This document shows positions 45,158 through 52,751 of a stretch of DNA of 64,000 nucleotides, one piece after another. Every line of letters begins with the position of its first letter. Positions within the stretch are counted from its first letter, which is position 1. Made by a program: the position numbers and the translations under genes. A model generated the notes under the pieces. It had not been told where the DNA came from, did no database searches, and saw only the letters and a program-made list of their open reading frames with translations. The stretch spans positions 484,889 through 548,888 of the forward strand of contig NZ_NIPO01000001.1 in assembly GCF_002807015.1 (NCBI RefSeq), read 5' to 3'. This DNA comes from Avrilella dinanensis. GTDB taxonomy: Bacteria; Bacteroidota; Bacteroidia; Flavobacteriales; Flavobacteriaceae.

Positions 45158-46434
45158 TATTTCTTCACGAATCTGATAGTCTGGGATTGATTATCGTTTT
45201 GTATATTCATTAAATATGTTCCAGCCGACAACCCGCTGATGTCTATTCCGTGTGATTGATAAGTCGTATTGATTAATTCTTTGCCTAACAAATCAAATAT
45301 TTGAATGTGTGCATTGTTTTCGGTAGTCAGAAAAACCCGGTTAGTCGCCGGATTCGGATATAGTTTAATCGATTCTTTGCCGTATTTTTCGCTATTTGTG
45401 GCAGATGATGCTGAAGCATAAATGTTGTTAGGAAGGTTTCCTACCGTAAATGTATTTTCCAGAACACCATCTAATGAATATACCAATACATCGCCGTCTG
45501 ACACATAATTTTTAGCATCTGCCAAATAGAGTTTATCGTCAACTATCGACATACCGTAAGCTCCACCCCAGGTCGTAATATCTGTTTCGATAACCGGTTC
45601 ATCACTTAATGTGAGCATAGTCGCATCAAATGTGTAAACATCTGCTGATACTTTGATGTAGAAAGTATCTTCGTATTTAGCAATAAATTTATAGGAATCA
45701 TTACCATCTAGTTCCTCAACATTTTCTACTACCAAAGTAGATAAATCGACACGGTTAAATCCTGGTAGCAACGGCGGCTCTGCCCATGATTGTCCCATAC
45801 TGATTATATATGCATAATTACCATGAAAAACCAATTCAGAGGGCGAGTTCCCGACTTCTACTTCCTCAATGGTTTCGGTTGCTATATCATATACAGACAT
45901 AATATTGTTGGTATTAAAACCTCCCATGTGAAGCACATACAATTTGTTGTCTTTTTCATAGATTTGTTCTACTCCCGAAGACAGAGAAATTGTGTTTTCA
46001 ACCTCATAACTTTCCATATCAATTACTGCCAGATAAGCCCCTGTATCATCATTTCCCCAGCAAGTAACATAAGCCTTTCCTTCGTGAATGACTGCATATC
46101 GAGGTAAAATAACGCCTTCATCTATCGTAACAAGTGAAACAAATGTTTTTGCATCAACAACTTCTACTTTACTAGAACCGTTTAACATAATCAAAGTTAC
46201 CTCTCCGTCAGAAACCATTCCCTGAGCGACATCGCCCAACTCATTTACTTCGTTGGCAACTTGAAAAATATTGTTGGTTACTTGTCCGCCTGCATTAATA
46301 TATGATACAGAACCTTGTGATGTTCCCATACCTCCTTCATTCAATACCAATATGCCGTCCACATATTCGGTTTGAGCCTGCATCGTAAACGCAGAAAACA
46401 ATAAGCCTAAAGCCAAAAAATAATTTTTTCTCAT
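45157..46434 (-). CDS. T9SS-exported beta-propeller surface protein (DUF5074/YncE-like, BtuG-like), first gene after a cobalamin riboswitch
   Basis: A 425-residue protein. The start at ATG 46434 gives the signal MRKNYFLALGLLFSAFTMQAQ. A propeller of seven or so short repeats follows (GILVLNEGGMG, VEVVDAKTF, LAVIDMESYEVENTI, LYVLHMGGFNTNN, DGDVLVYSLDG), then a type A sorting domain (LYPNPATNRVFLTT to SQTIRFVKK). Bacteroides BtuG, a surface propeller that binds B12 very tightly next to BtuB, has this fold. Homology is suggested by fold and regulation, not proved. It lies 26 bases past the riboswitch terminator. Confidence 0.85.
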   Translation of the reverse strand: MRKNYFLALGLLFSAFTMQAQTEYVDGILVLNEGGMGTSQGSVSYINAGGQVTNNIFQVANEVNELGDVAQGMVSDGEVTLIMLNGSSKVEVVDAKTFVSLVTIDEGVILPRYAVIHEGKAYVTCWGNDDTGAYLAVIDMESYEVENTISLSSGVEQIYEKDNKLYVLHMGGFNTNNIMSVYDIATETIEEVEVGNSPSELVFHGNYAYIISMGQSWAEPPLLPGFNRVDLSTLVVENVEELDGNDSYKFIAKYEDTFYIKVSADVYTFDATMLTLSDEPVIETDITTWGGAYGMSIVDDKLYLADAKNYVSDGDVLVYSLDGVLENTFTVGNLPNNIYASASSATNSEKYGKESIKLYPNPATNRVFLTTENNAHIQIFDLLGKELINTTYQSHGIDISGLSAGTYLMNIQNDNQSQTIRFVKK

Positions 46435-46459
46435 AATTATAGTGTTTAAAATTTTACAT

Positions 46460-46492
46460 AAAAAAACCACAAAAAGAACAATCTTCCTGTGG
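46460..46492 (-). terminator. Riboswitch expression platform: intrinsic terminator
   Basis: On the minus strand an 11-bp stem with two G-T pairs (46467-46477 and 46482-46492) closes a TTGT loop and is followed at once by seven T residues (46460-46466), ending 26 bases before the start codon. It sits downstream of the aptamer, so B12 binding probably favours termination. Confidence 0.85.
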
Positions 46493-46580
46493 CGATTACG
46501 TATAATATAAACACACTATTTCTAACAAAATAGTCTTTTCCAATTATCGCATAATCTTTATTCCCGAAGATTAATTCTTG

Positions 46581-46737
46581 TCTCTATGGGCAGGTCTCCT
46601 GGCTTGCATCTCATTTATCCCTTCCCGGTTTTACTCCAGTGGTTATATTATAAATGAGTTTTATAGCTTACAGTTGCGGGTACAGCTCAAGAATTTAACT
46701 TGATTCCCTATTAATTTTTGCTAAAACCCTATAGAGG
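46581..46737 (-). ncRNA. Cobalamin riboswitch aptamer
   Basis: Read on the minus strand, the leader shows the conserved B12 elements in order. The closing stem is CTCTAT/ATAGAG. Then come the AATAGGGAATCAAG block, TTGAGCTGTACCCGCAACTG, a CCACTGGAG arm, GGGAAGG, and the B12 box GCCAGGAGACCTGCC near the 3' end. The order and spacing fit the class I cobalamin family, with a length of about 155 bases. It should reduce expression of the two downstream surface-protein genes when adenosylcobalamin or another cobalamin is abundant. Confidence 0.95.
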
Positions 46738-46747
46738 TATGTATCAG

Positions 46748-46780
46748 CAAATGTACAATTATTTTTTTAATCCATAGCAA
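46748..46780 (-). promoter_or_regulatory. Promoter of the cobalamin riboswitch leader
   Basis: Minus-strand TTG (46778-46780) is 22 bp from TACATTTG (46748-46755), which ends about 11 bases before the aptamer's closing stem. Confidence 0.75.
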
Positions 46781-46794
46781 ACACATAAAATCCG

Positions 46795-46802
46795 TATCTT
46801 TG
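46795..46802 (+). promoter_or_regulatory. -7 element of the DEAD-box helicase promoter
   Basis: TATCTTTG lies 17 bp before the helicase ATG, within 15 bp of the divergent riboswitch promoter's -33 element. No TTG partner is seen. Confidence 0.5.
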
Positions 46803-46819
46803 CACCTTACAAAAGATAT

Positions 46820-48082
46820 ATGGAATTCAAAGACTTCAACCTAATACGAAATTTACAGGAAGCTATTAACGATATTGGTTACAAAAACCCAACTCCCATT
46901 CAGCAACAGGCTATTCCGATAATTTTAGACGAAAAAGATTTAGTAGGAACAGCACAAACGGGAACAGGGAAAACGGCGGCTTTTGCCATTCCGATTATCA
47001 ATTATCTGCATAGATTAGTCAGTAATTCCAAACGGACAAAACGGATTCGGACATTAGTTTTGACACCTACCCGCGAATTGGCTATTCAAATAGCCGAAAA
47101 TTTTGACAATTATGCAAAATATACCAAAATCAAGACTTTAGTGATTTTCGGCGGGGTTTCACAAGTTCCTCAAGTAGAGAAATTAAAGCAAGGAATGGAC
47201 GTGCTTGTCGCTACTCCCGGACGATTGCTGGATTTACACAAACAAGGATTTATTGATTTAAACCATTTGCACCATTTAGTTTTGGACGAAGCAGACCAAA
47301 TGTTGGATATGGGATTCATCAATGACGTCAAAAAAGTCATCAAACTCACTCCCGAAAACAGACAGACACTTTTATTTTCGGCTACTATGCCCATGGCAAT
47401 TCGTGAGTTGGCAGATACTTTTCTGAAAAACCCGAAATATGTTTCGGTCGCACCCGTTTCGAGTGCTTCGGATATCGTTAAGCAAAAAGTATATTTGGTC
47501 GAAAAAGAAAACAAACGCAAATTATTACTTCATATTATTCAGACCGAAAATCTGAAAAATGTGCTGATTTTTACCCGAACCAAAGGAGGTGCAAATAATG
47601 TTGCGAAATTCCTCCAAAAAAATAACATTTCGGCAGAGGCAATTCACGGGGATAAATCGCAAAATGCAAGACAAAGAGCATTAAATAATTTTAAAAACAA
47701 GGAAGTTGACATTTTGGTAGCAACAGATGTTGCTTCACGAGGTATTGATATTGATTTGTTGCCTTATGTCATCAATTATGAATTACCGAATGTTTCCGAA
47801 ACTTACGTTCACAGAATTGGAAGAACAGGGCGGGCAGGAAACGAAGGAATAGCCATTTCGTTTTGTGGAAGAGACGAAAAAATCTATTTACAGGATATTG
47901 AAAAATTAATCCGTAAAAAGATTAAGGTGGTTGAGGATAATCCGTTTCCTTGGGATAATGCTGTTCAAAAAGAGGAACGTCCAAACCAAAATCCTCCGAA
48001 AAAAGATTTCCGGAATAAAAACAAAAACAACAATTCAAGAAAATCAAATAATTCCAAAAAGAATAAAAAGAGGTGGTATTAG
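46820..48082 (+). CDS. DEAD-box ATP-dependent RNA helicase
   Basis: A 420-residue RhlE-type helicase. Visible motifs are the Q-motif region NPTPIQQQAIPII, motif I AQTGTGKT, PTRELAIQ, TPGRLLDL, motif II VLDEADQMLDMGF, motif III SATMP, and motif VI HRIGRTGRAG. A basic, Asn-rich tail (about residues 380-420) probably binds RNA. It remodels structured RNA, perhaps in ribosome assembly or cold adaptation, but the paralogue cannot be fixed. It is a single gene with a hairpin downstream. Confidence 0.95.
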   Translation: MEFKDFNLIRNLQEAINDIGYKNPTPIQQQAIPIILDEKDLVGTAQTGTGKTAAFAIPIINYLHRLVSNSKRTKRIRTLVLTPTRELAIQIAENFDNYAKYTKIKTLVIFGGVSQVPQVEKLKQGMDVLVATPGRLLDLHKQGFIDLNHLHHLVLDEADQMLDMGFINDVKKVIKLTPENRQTLLFSATMPMAIRELADTFLKNPKYVSVAPVSSASDIVKQKVYLVEKENKRKLLLHIIQTENLKNVLIFTRTKGGANNVAKFLQKNNISAEAIHGDKSQNARQRALNNFKNKEVDILVATDVASRGIDIDLLPYVINYELPNVSETYVHRIGRTGRAGNEGIAISFCGRDEKIYLQDIEKLIRKKIKVVEDNPFPWDNAVQKEERPNQNPPKKDFRNKNKNNNSRKSNNSKKNKKRWY

Positions 48083-48122
48083 AAGTTTGGTTGATTAGGA
48101 AAAAGTGATTAGTTAAAAGTAA

Positions 48123-48158
48123 AAACCTGTCAAAATATAAATTTGACAGGTTTCCTAT
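48123..48158 (+). terminator. Hairpin downstream of the DEAD-box helicase
   Basis: AAACCTGTCAAA and its complement (48123-48134 and 48142-48153) form a 12-bp stem with a 7-base loop. The tract after it is T-rich but interrupted. The arms match those at 34677-34708. Confidence 0.7.
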
Positions 48159-48183
48159 TTTGTAATTAAAGTTTTGTGTAAAC

Positions 48184-48495
48184 TTAAAGGATTGAATCGT
48201 CCTTAAACATTTCTTCTACATTATAGATGACTTCGCAATCACAATAGCTACCATTTTTTTGAAGCCATTTTTCTATGTCTTCAATATTTTGAATATTGTG
48301 TTCTTCCAAAAATTATTTAGTGATTTTTAATGTGTCATCACAACCATTTTCTGAAAGTCTTTCATCAATAAAATCAAATAATTCTTGAAAAATTTCACGA
48401 GAAATAGGAAGGCTTTTCTCAAATTCAAGTCTTGCTTTCTCTCTTAATTCTTTTTTGATTTGTTTTCATCTTTCGATTTCGTTCTTATCAGGCAT
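48184..48495 (-). pseudogene. DUF2695-like gene broken by two in-frame stop codons
   Basis: A 103-codon frame starts at ATG (48493-48495, MPDKNEIER). It is interrupted by TGA at codon 10 (48466-48468) and TAA at codon 61 (48313-48315), and otherwise stays in frame to a natural TAA at 48184. The pieces encode KQIKKELREKARLEFEKSLP, EIFQELFDFIDERLSENGCD and WLQKNGSYCDCEVIYNVEEM. The last has the CDCEV signature of DUF2695, a small family of unknown function. Both stops can come from single substitutions (CGA to TGA, GAA to TAA), so the gene is probably dead. Confidence 0.85.
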
Positions 48496-48560
48496 AATTT
48501 TACCATTAGATTGGTTAAAGAGTCAAACTGCTAACTGTAAACTGGTCACTGATTACTGAA

Positions 48561-50249
48561 TTATCGAATCAGTTTTTTGTATTTGATTCTTGTTGGTATC
48601 AAATCTCCCAAGCGTTTTTTGCGGTTTTCTTCATAATCAGAGAATCCTCCTTCAAAGAAATACACTTCAGAATTTCCCTCAAAAGCTAAAATATGCGTAC
48701 AAATTCTGTCCAAAAACCATCTATCGTGGGAAATTACCACAGCACAACCTGCAAAGTTTTCCAAACCTTCCTCTAATGCACGTAGTGTATTGATATCCAA
48801 ATCGTTGGTAGGCTCATCGAGTAAAAGCACATTTCCTTCTTCTTTGAGAGTCATTGCCAAATGTAATCTGTTTCGCTCTCCTCCCGAAAGTGTGGAAACT
48901 TTTTTGTTTTGGTCGCTTCCTCCAAAGTTAAAACGACTCAAATAAGCTCTCGAATTCACTTGTCTTCCTCCCATCATAATTAGTTCCTGTCCGTCAGAGA
49001 AGTTTTCCCAAATGGATTTTTCAGGGTCAATGTTTTTGTGAGTTTGGTCAACATAAGCGATTTTTACAGTATCTCCAACTTGGAACTCTCCTTTATCGGG
49101 AGTTTCCTCTCCCATAATCATTCGGAAAATGGTGGTTTTTCCTGCTCCGTTTGGTCCGATAATTCCGACAATTCCTGCCTGTGGCAGTTTGAAATTCAGA
49201 TTTTCATAAAGCAATTTATCTCCATATCCTTTTGATACTCCAACTGCCTCGATTACGTTCGTCCCCAAACGTGGTCCATTCGGAATATACAGCTCTAATT
49301 TTTCTTCTAATTGTTTTTGGTCTTCGTTTAATAATCGGTCATAGTTTTGTAAACGAGCTTTTTGTTTGGTTTGTCGTCCTTTTGCCCCTTGTCGTACCCA
49401 ATCCAGCTCTCGTTCTAAGGTTTTTCTACGTTTAGAAGCCGTTTTTTCTTCCATTTCCAAGCGTTTTGACTTTTGGTCCAACCATGAAGAATAGTTCCCT
49501 TTCCAAGGAATTCCCTCTCCTCGGTCTAATTCCAAAATCCAACCTGCTACGTTATCCAGGAAATATCTATCGTGAGTTACCGCAATGATAGTTCCTTTAT
49601 ATTCTTTCAAATGTTGCTCTAACCAATGTACACTTTCTGCATCAAGGTGGTTGGTTGGCTCATCAAGTAACAAGACATCAGGCTGTTGCAAAAGTAATCG
49701 ACAAAGAGCAACCCTACGTCTTTCCCCTCCCGAAAGCACCTTAATTGGCGTGTCAGGGTCGGGAGTACGGAGTGCGTCCATCGCAACTTCCAATTTATTG
49801 TCAATTTCCCAAGCTCCCAAAGCATCGATTTTGTCCTGAAGTTCAGCTTGTCTGTCCATCAGTTTTTGCATTTTGTCTGCATCTTCATAGACTTCCGGAA
49901 GTCCGAACATATCGTTGATTTTGTTGAACTCGTCCAGAACAACCATTGTTTCAGCTACTCCCTCACGAACGATTTCGATAACGGTTTTGTTTTCGTCCAG
50001 TTGAGGCTCTTGTTCCAAGTAACCAACCGTATAATTTGGTGCAAAAACCACATCTCCCTGATAGTTCTTATCAACTCCTGCGATGATTTTCAAAAGGGAA
50101 GATTTTCCCGAGCCATTCAACCCGAGAATTCCAATTTTAGCTCCGTAAAAAAAGCTCAAATAAATATCTTTTAATACCTGCTTATTGGTCGAAGAATAAG
50201 TCTTGCTTACTTTCGACATCGAAAAAATTACTTTCTTATCGTCTGACAT
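48561..50249 (-). CDS. ettA: Energy-dependent translational throttle protein EttA (ABC-F ATPase)
   Basis: A 562-residue ABC-F protein that binds the ribosomal E site and gates elongation according to the ATP/ADP ratio. Two ABC domains have Walker A GLNGSGKSS (about residue 42) and GPNGAGKTT (about 357), and signatures LSGGERRR and LSGGERNR. The linker (about 245-320) is the P-site tRNA-interaction motif with arm-like basic residues. There is no membrane segment. Length and EttA-specific opening (KVSKTYSSTNKQVLKDIYLSF, abridged) fit. Confidence 0.95.
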   Translation of the reverse strand: MSDDKKVIFSMSKVSKTYSSTNKQVLKDIYLSFFYGAKIGILGLNGSGKSSLLKIIAGVDKNYQGDVVFAPNYTVGYLEQEPQLDENKTVIEIVREGVAETMVVLDEFNKINDMFGLPEVYEDADKMQKLMDRQAELQDKIDALGAWEIDNKLEVAMDALRTPDPDTPIKVLSGGERRRVALCRLLLQQPDVLLLDEPTNHLDAESVHWLEQHLKEYKGTIIAVTHDRYFLDNVAGWILELDRGEGIPWKGNYSSWLDQKSKRLEMEEKTASKRRKTLERELDWVRQGAKGRQTKQKARLQNYDRLLNEDQKQLEEKLELYIPNGPRLGTNVIEAVGVSKGYGDKLLYENLNFKLPQAGIVGIIGPNGAGKTTIFRMIMGEETPDKGEFQVGDTVKIAYVDQTHKNIDPEKSIWENFSDGQELIMMGGRQVNSRAYLSRFNFGGSDQNKKVSTLSGGERNRLHLAMTLKEEGNVLLLDEPTNDLDINTLRALEEGLENFAGCAVVISHDRWFLDRICTHILAFEGNSEVYFFEGGFSDYEENRKKRLGDLIPTRIKYKKLIR

Positions 50250-50295
50250 TTTTATTTAGGATTAAGTGAATTAGGATTTAGGAATTAGTTTAGTA

Positions 50296-50652
50296 CTAAT
50301 ACGATTGTATCAATATTTCTGATGGAATTCCGAGTTTTGAGCTCAATTTTCTAATCATTTCGAGAGATAATTTTCTTTTTCTGTTCAGAATTTCACTTGC
50401 TCTGCTTTTTAGTCCGATTAAATCTGCCAAATCATTTTGGGTATAATTTAATTGTTCCATTCTGAATTTGATTGCCTCAATAGGGTCGGGCATTTCAATA
50501 GGAAAATTTTCGTTTTCGTATTTTTCAATTAATATTCCCAAGATTTCCAATTCATCTCCCTCTTTTGTTCCTTTTTTGGCTTCAAAAATTTGTTCAAGTC
50601 TTTCCAAAGCCTGAATATAATCGTTTTCTGTTTTTATAGGTTTTAGTTTCAT
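50296..50652 (-). CDS. higA: HigA-type antitoxin with helix-turn-helix
   Basis: A 118-residue antitoxin. The N-terminal helical part (LKPIKTENDYIQALERLEQIFEAKKG, abridged) is typical of the COG5499 group. The HTH is in LNYTQNDLADLIGLKSRASEILNRKRKLSLEM (abridged, about residues 72-105). It should neutralise the adjacent HigB toxin and repress the pair's promoter. It follows the toxin gene by 11 bp, the reversed order typical of higBA. Confidence 0.9.
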   Translation of the reverse strand: MKLKPIKTENDYIQALERLEQIFEAKKGTKEGDELEILGILIEKYENENFPIEMPDPIEAIKFRMEQLNYTQNDLADLIGLKSRASEILNRKRKLSLEMIRKLSSKLGIPSEILIQSY

Positions 50653-50663
50653 TGTTGTCTGAT

Positions 50664-50957
50664 TTAAATTGTGTTTGCATCAATTTTGTCATAATCTCCG
50701 TGTGTTCCTACAAATCGTACCCAAACCATTTGATAGTCATAATTTATTCTGACTATCAACCTGTATTTGTTTCCTTTTATATCAAAACATATTCTGTTGT
50801 TTTTCAGAACACTTGCACTCGGATAATCTGATTTTAGTTCATTTATATTTTGCCAAGTTGCATTTTCTGCTTCTCGATACCAGGATTTTAACTGCTGTTC
50901 GCAATCGTTGTGCTTTTCCCAAAATTCTCGTAATATCTTTTTTGAAATTACTCTCAA
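50664..50957 (-). CDS. higB: HigB-type mRNA interferase toxin
   Basis: A 97-residue RelE-superfamily toxin that cleaves translated mRNA at the ribosome. The HigB pattern is complete: REFWEKHNDCEQQLKSWYRE (residues 10-29), YPSASVLKNNRICFDIKGNKYRL (abridged) and IVRINYDYQMVWVRFVGTHGDYDKI (abridged). The start codon is TTG (50955-50957), giving the expected MRVIS opening. No ATG is available. A weak start would keep toxin low. Promoter and palindrome lie just upstream. Confidence 0.92.
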   Translation of the reverse strand: MRVISKKILREFWEKHNDCEQQLKSWYREAENATWQNINELKSDYPSASVLKNNRICFDIKGNKYRLIVRINYDYQMVWVRFVGTHGDYDKIDANTI

Positions 50958-50978
50958 TGCTTTTCTGATTTATGAATA

Positions 50979-51009
50979 CAAAGATAAATAATAATTCCCA
51001 AATAGGGAA
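50979..51009 (-). promoter_or_regulatory. higBA -7 element and palindromic operator
   Basis: Minus-strand TATCTTTG (50979-50986) lies about 20 bp before higB. Directly upstream, TTCCC-N5-GGGAA (50995-51009) is a perfect palindrome placed over the -33 to -7 spacer, the expected site for HigA or HigBA autorepression. Confidence 0.65.
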
Positions 51010-51135
51010 CTTTTTATTAGTTTTAATTTATATCGAAAATTATATCATAAAAAAACTATATTCATCACAAATAAAATATTTACATCTTGATGAATTATTA
51101 AACGAAGTTTACTATTTTTACGTAAACATTAGATT

Positions 51136-51348
51136 ATGGAATTTACAGAAAACTTTAGAAAATCGGATAACTTCAGAATTGATGGTCAAATGCTGTACAT
51201 CATTGATGAGAACGGCAGAGAATTAGAAATTTTCATCGGTGAAGAAGTACGAAATGCCCGTTGGACCGACGAAGGTCGTTTGTTGGTTACTTTAGAAAAC
51301 GGTGCAGTTCGCTCGTATGAAGACGAAGTGAACTACATTAAAATCTAA
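51136..51348 (+). CDS. Small conserved-looking protein of unknown function
   Basis: A 70-residue soluble protein (MEFTENFRKSDNFRIDGQ). It has alternating strands (YIIDENGRELEIFIGEEVRNARWTDEGRLLVTLENG, abridged) and ends YEDEVNYIKI, with no signal or membrane segment and no named domain that I recognise. It has its own start close to an upstream AT-rich region and a strong bidirectional terminator right after the stop, so it is very probably real. Convergent with bcp. Confidence 0.75.
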   Translation: MEFTENFRKSDNFRIDGQMLYIIDENGRELEIFIGEEVRNARWTDEGRLLVTLENGAVRSYEDEVNYIKI

Positions 51349-51375
51349 AAAAATCCGCTTAAAAAGCGGATTTTT
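51349..51375. terminator. Bidirectional intrinsic terminator
   Basis: AAAAATCCGCTT (51349-51360) and its complement (51364-51375) form a 12-bp stem with an AAA loop and A/T-runs on both sides. It ends both the 70-residue gene and bcp. Confidence 0.92.
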
Positions 51376-51377
51376 CA

Positions 51378-51827
51378 TTACAAAATCTGATTCGTATGAT
51401 CTTTGGTTTTGACTTTGGTTATGATGTTCTCAATTATTCCTTTTTCGTCAATAATAAAAGTCGTTCTGTGGATACCATCATATTCTCTGCCCATAAATTT
51501 CTTTGGTCCCCAAACACCGTATGCCTCAATAATCGTCTTGTCTTCATCGGCAATTAACGGATAGCTGAGTTTATTTTTTTCGGCAAAATTCGCCTGACGT
51601 TTTTGTGAATCGGCACTCACACCGATTAACTGATAACCTTGTTTTTCAAATCGTTGTATATTGTCCTGCAAATTACAGGCTTCTGCCGTACACCCCGGCG
51701 TGGAGGCTTTCGGATAAAAGAATAACACTATTTTTTTGCCTTTGAAATCTTTCAACGCAATTTCTTTTCCATTTTGGTCTATTCCTGAAAAATCTGGTGC
51801 TTTGTCGCCTGTTTTTAATGTCGTCAT
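51378..51827 (-). CDS. bcp: Thioredoxin-dependent peroxiredoxin, BCP/PrxQ type
   Basis: A 149-residue cytosolic peroxidase that reduces hydroperoxides. It has LKTGDKAPDFSGIDQNGKEI at the start, the catalytic motif YPKASTPGCTAEACNLQDN with peroxidatic Cys 45 and the nearby resolving Cys 50, and VWGPKKFMGREYDGIHRTTFIID (abridged). The CxxxxC spacing is the 2-Cys BCP subtype. It is divergent from nth. Confidence 0.95.
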   Translation of the reverse strand: MTTLKTGDKAPDFSGIDQNGKEIALKDFKGKKIVLFFYPKASTPGCTAEACNLQDNIQRFEKQGYQLIGVSADSQKRQANFAEKNKLSYPLIADEDKTIIEAYGVWGPKKFMGREYDGIHRTTFIIDEKGIIENIITKVKTKDHTNQIL

Positions 51828-51837
51828 AAATATTTAC

Positions 51838-51845
51838 TACTTTTG
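51838..51845 (+). promoter_or_regulatory. -7 element of the nth promoter
   Basis: TACTTTTG fits TAnnTTTG and lies 33 bp before the nth ATG. No TTG partner is seen. Confidence 0.45.
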
Positions 51846-51878
51846 AATTCTCAATCAAAGTTATTATTAATTATCGGC

Positions 51879-52532
51879 ATGAAAAAATCTGAACGCATCA
51901 ATTTTATTATTGACACCCTGGAAGAATTATATCCGAATCCGCCTATTCCGCTTAATCACAAAGATGCTTACACCCTGCTGATTGCAGTTTTGCTTTCTGC
52001 CCAATGCACCGACGAACGGGTCAATAAAATCACACCAGCTCTTTTTTCTGTTGCTGATAACCCTTATGATATGGTTAAATTGTCTGTGGAGGAAATTGCG
52101 GATATTATTCGCCCGTGCGGACTTTCGCCGATGAAATCCAAAGGAATTTACGGGTTGAGTAAAATCCTGATTGAGAAATACAACGGACAGGTTCCGAACA
52201 GTTTTCCTGCATTGGAAGAACTGCCTGCAGTCGGGCATAAAACCGCCAGCGTAGTGATGTCACAGGCTTTTGACATTCCTGCATTTCCTGTTGATACACA
52301 TATTCATCGACTGATGTATCGTTGGAATCTGAGCAACGGAAAAAGCGTTGTACAAACCGAAAAAGATGCAAAAAGACTGTTTCCGAAAGAATTATGGAAC
52401 AAGCTGCATCTGCAAATTATCTATTACGCCAGGGAGTTTTCGCCTGCTCGCGGCTGGAATCTCGACAATGATGTCATTACCAAAACTGTCGGTAGAAAAT
52501 CGGTTATTGATGCTTGGTACGCTCGTAAATAA
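51879..52532 (+). CDS. nth: Endonuclease III-type DNA glycosylase without iron-sulfur cysteines
   Basis: A 217-residue base-excision repair enzyme removing oxidised pyrimidines with associated AP-lyase activity. The start is ATG 51879 (MKKSERINFIIDTL). It has the helix-hairpin-helix LPAVGHKTASVVM with the catalytic Lys, and VDTHIHR with the catalytic Asp (about residues 120-150). The C-terminus (YYAREFSPARGWNLDNDVIT) lacks the usual four-cysteine [4Fe-4S] loop. Only two Cys exist in the protein, both elsewhere. Some lineages have this cluster-free form. Confidence 0.93.
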   Translation: MKKSERINFIIDTLEELYPNPPIPLNHKDAYTLLIAVLLSAQCTDERVNKITPALFSVADNPYDMVKLSVEEIADIIRPCGLSPMKSKGIYGLSKILIEKYNGQVPNSFPALEELPAVGHKTASVVMSQAFDIPAFPVDTHIHRLMYRWNLSNGKSVVQTEKDAKRLFPKELWNKLHLQIIYYAREFSPARGWNLDNDVITKTVGRKSVIDAWYARK

Positions 52533-52556
52533 AAAAAGAACGTCAAAGACGTTCTT
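52531..52556 (-). terminator. Intrinsic terminator of the 45-residue gene
   Basis: AAGAACGTC (52536-52544) and GACGTTCTT (52548-52556) form a 9-bp stem with an AAA loop. On the minus strand it is followed by seven T residues and begins at the stop codon of the small gene. It reads into nth's stop from the other side. Confidence 0.85.
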
Positions 52557-52693
52557 CAGTTTACATTCATTCCGAAACAAAAACCTTTATTTTTGACCAC
52601 TTTATATGATTTTGAATAATTGAGAATCATCTGAATGGTCGCTTTTTTGGGTTTTAATTCTTTCTCTTTTCTTAATGTGTAATTTTCTGTCAT
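52556..52693 (-). CDS. 45-residue basic protein of unknown function
   Basis: A short frame from ATG (52691-52693) to TGA (52556-52558). The product is strongly basic: MTENYTLRKEKELKPKKATI, then QMILNYSKSYKVVKNKGFC, ending FGMNVN. It has no signal or membrane helix. Support comes from a dedicated terminator beginning at its stop and its position 58 bp downstream of the ECF sigma gene on the same strand. A purine-poor leader means no clear ribosome-binding site, usual here. I believe similar short proteins occur in other Flavobacteriaceae, but cannot verify it. Confidence 0.65.
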   Translation of the reverse strand: MTENYTLRKEKELKPKKATIQMILNYSKSYKVVKNKGFCFGMNVN

Positions 52694-52751
52694 ATTATTT
52701 TAGTTTGGGTTATTTATATAATAACGCCATTGACAGAAAGAATATTGTGTG

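Noticed and set aside
48466..48468. Recoding of the TGA in the DUF2695 frame, for example as selenocysteine
   Set aside because: The position is in a basic helix with no catalytic role, a second stop (TAA) follows, and no SECIS-like structure was recognised. Two nonsense mutations are simpler.
50972..51226. An 84-residue plus-strand frame upstream of the 70-residue gene
   Set aside because: It overlaps the higBA promoter region and the 70-residue gene in another frame, and its composition is spacer-like.
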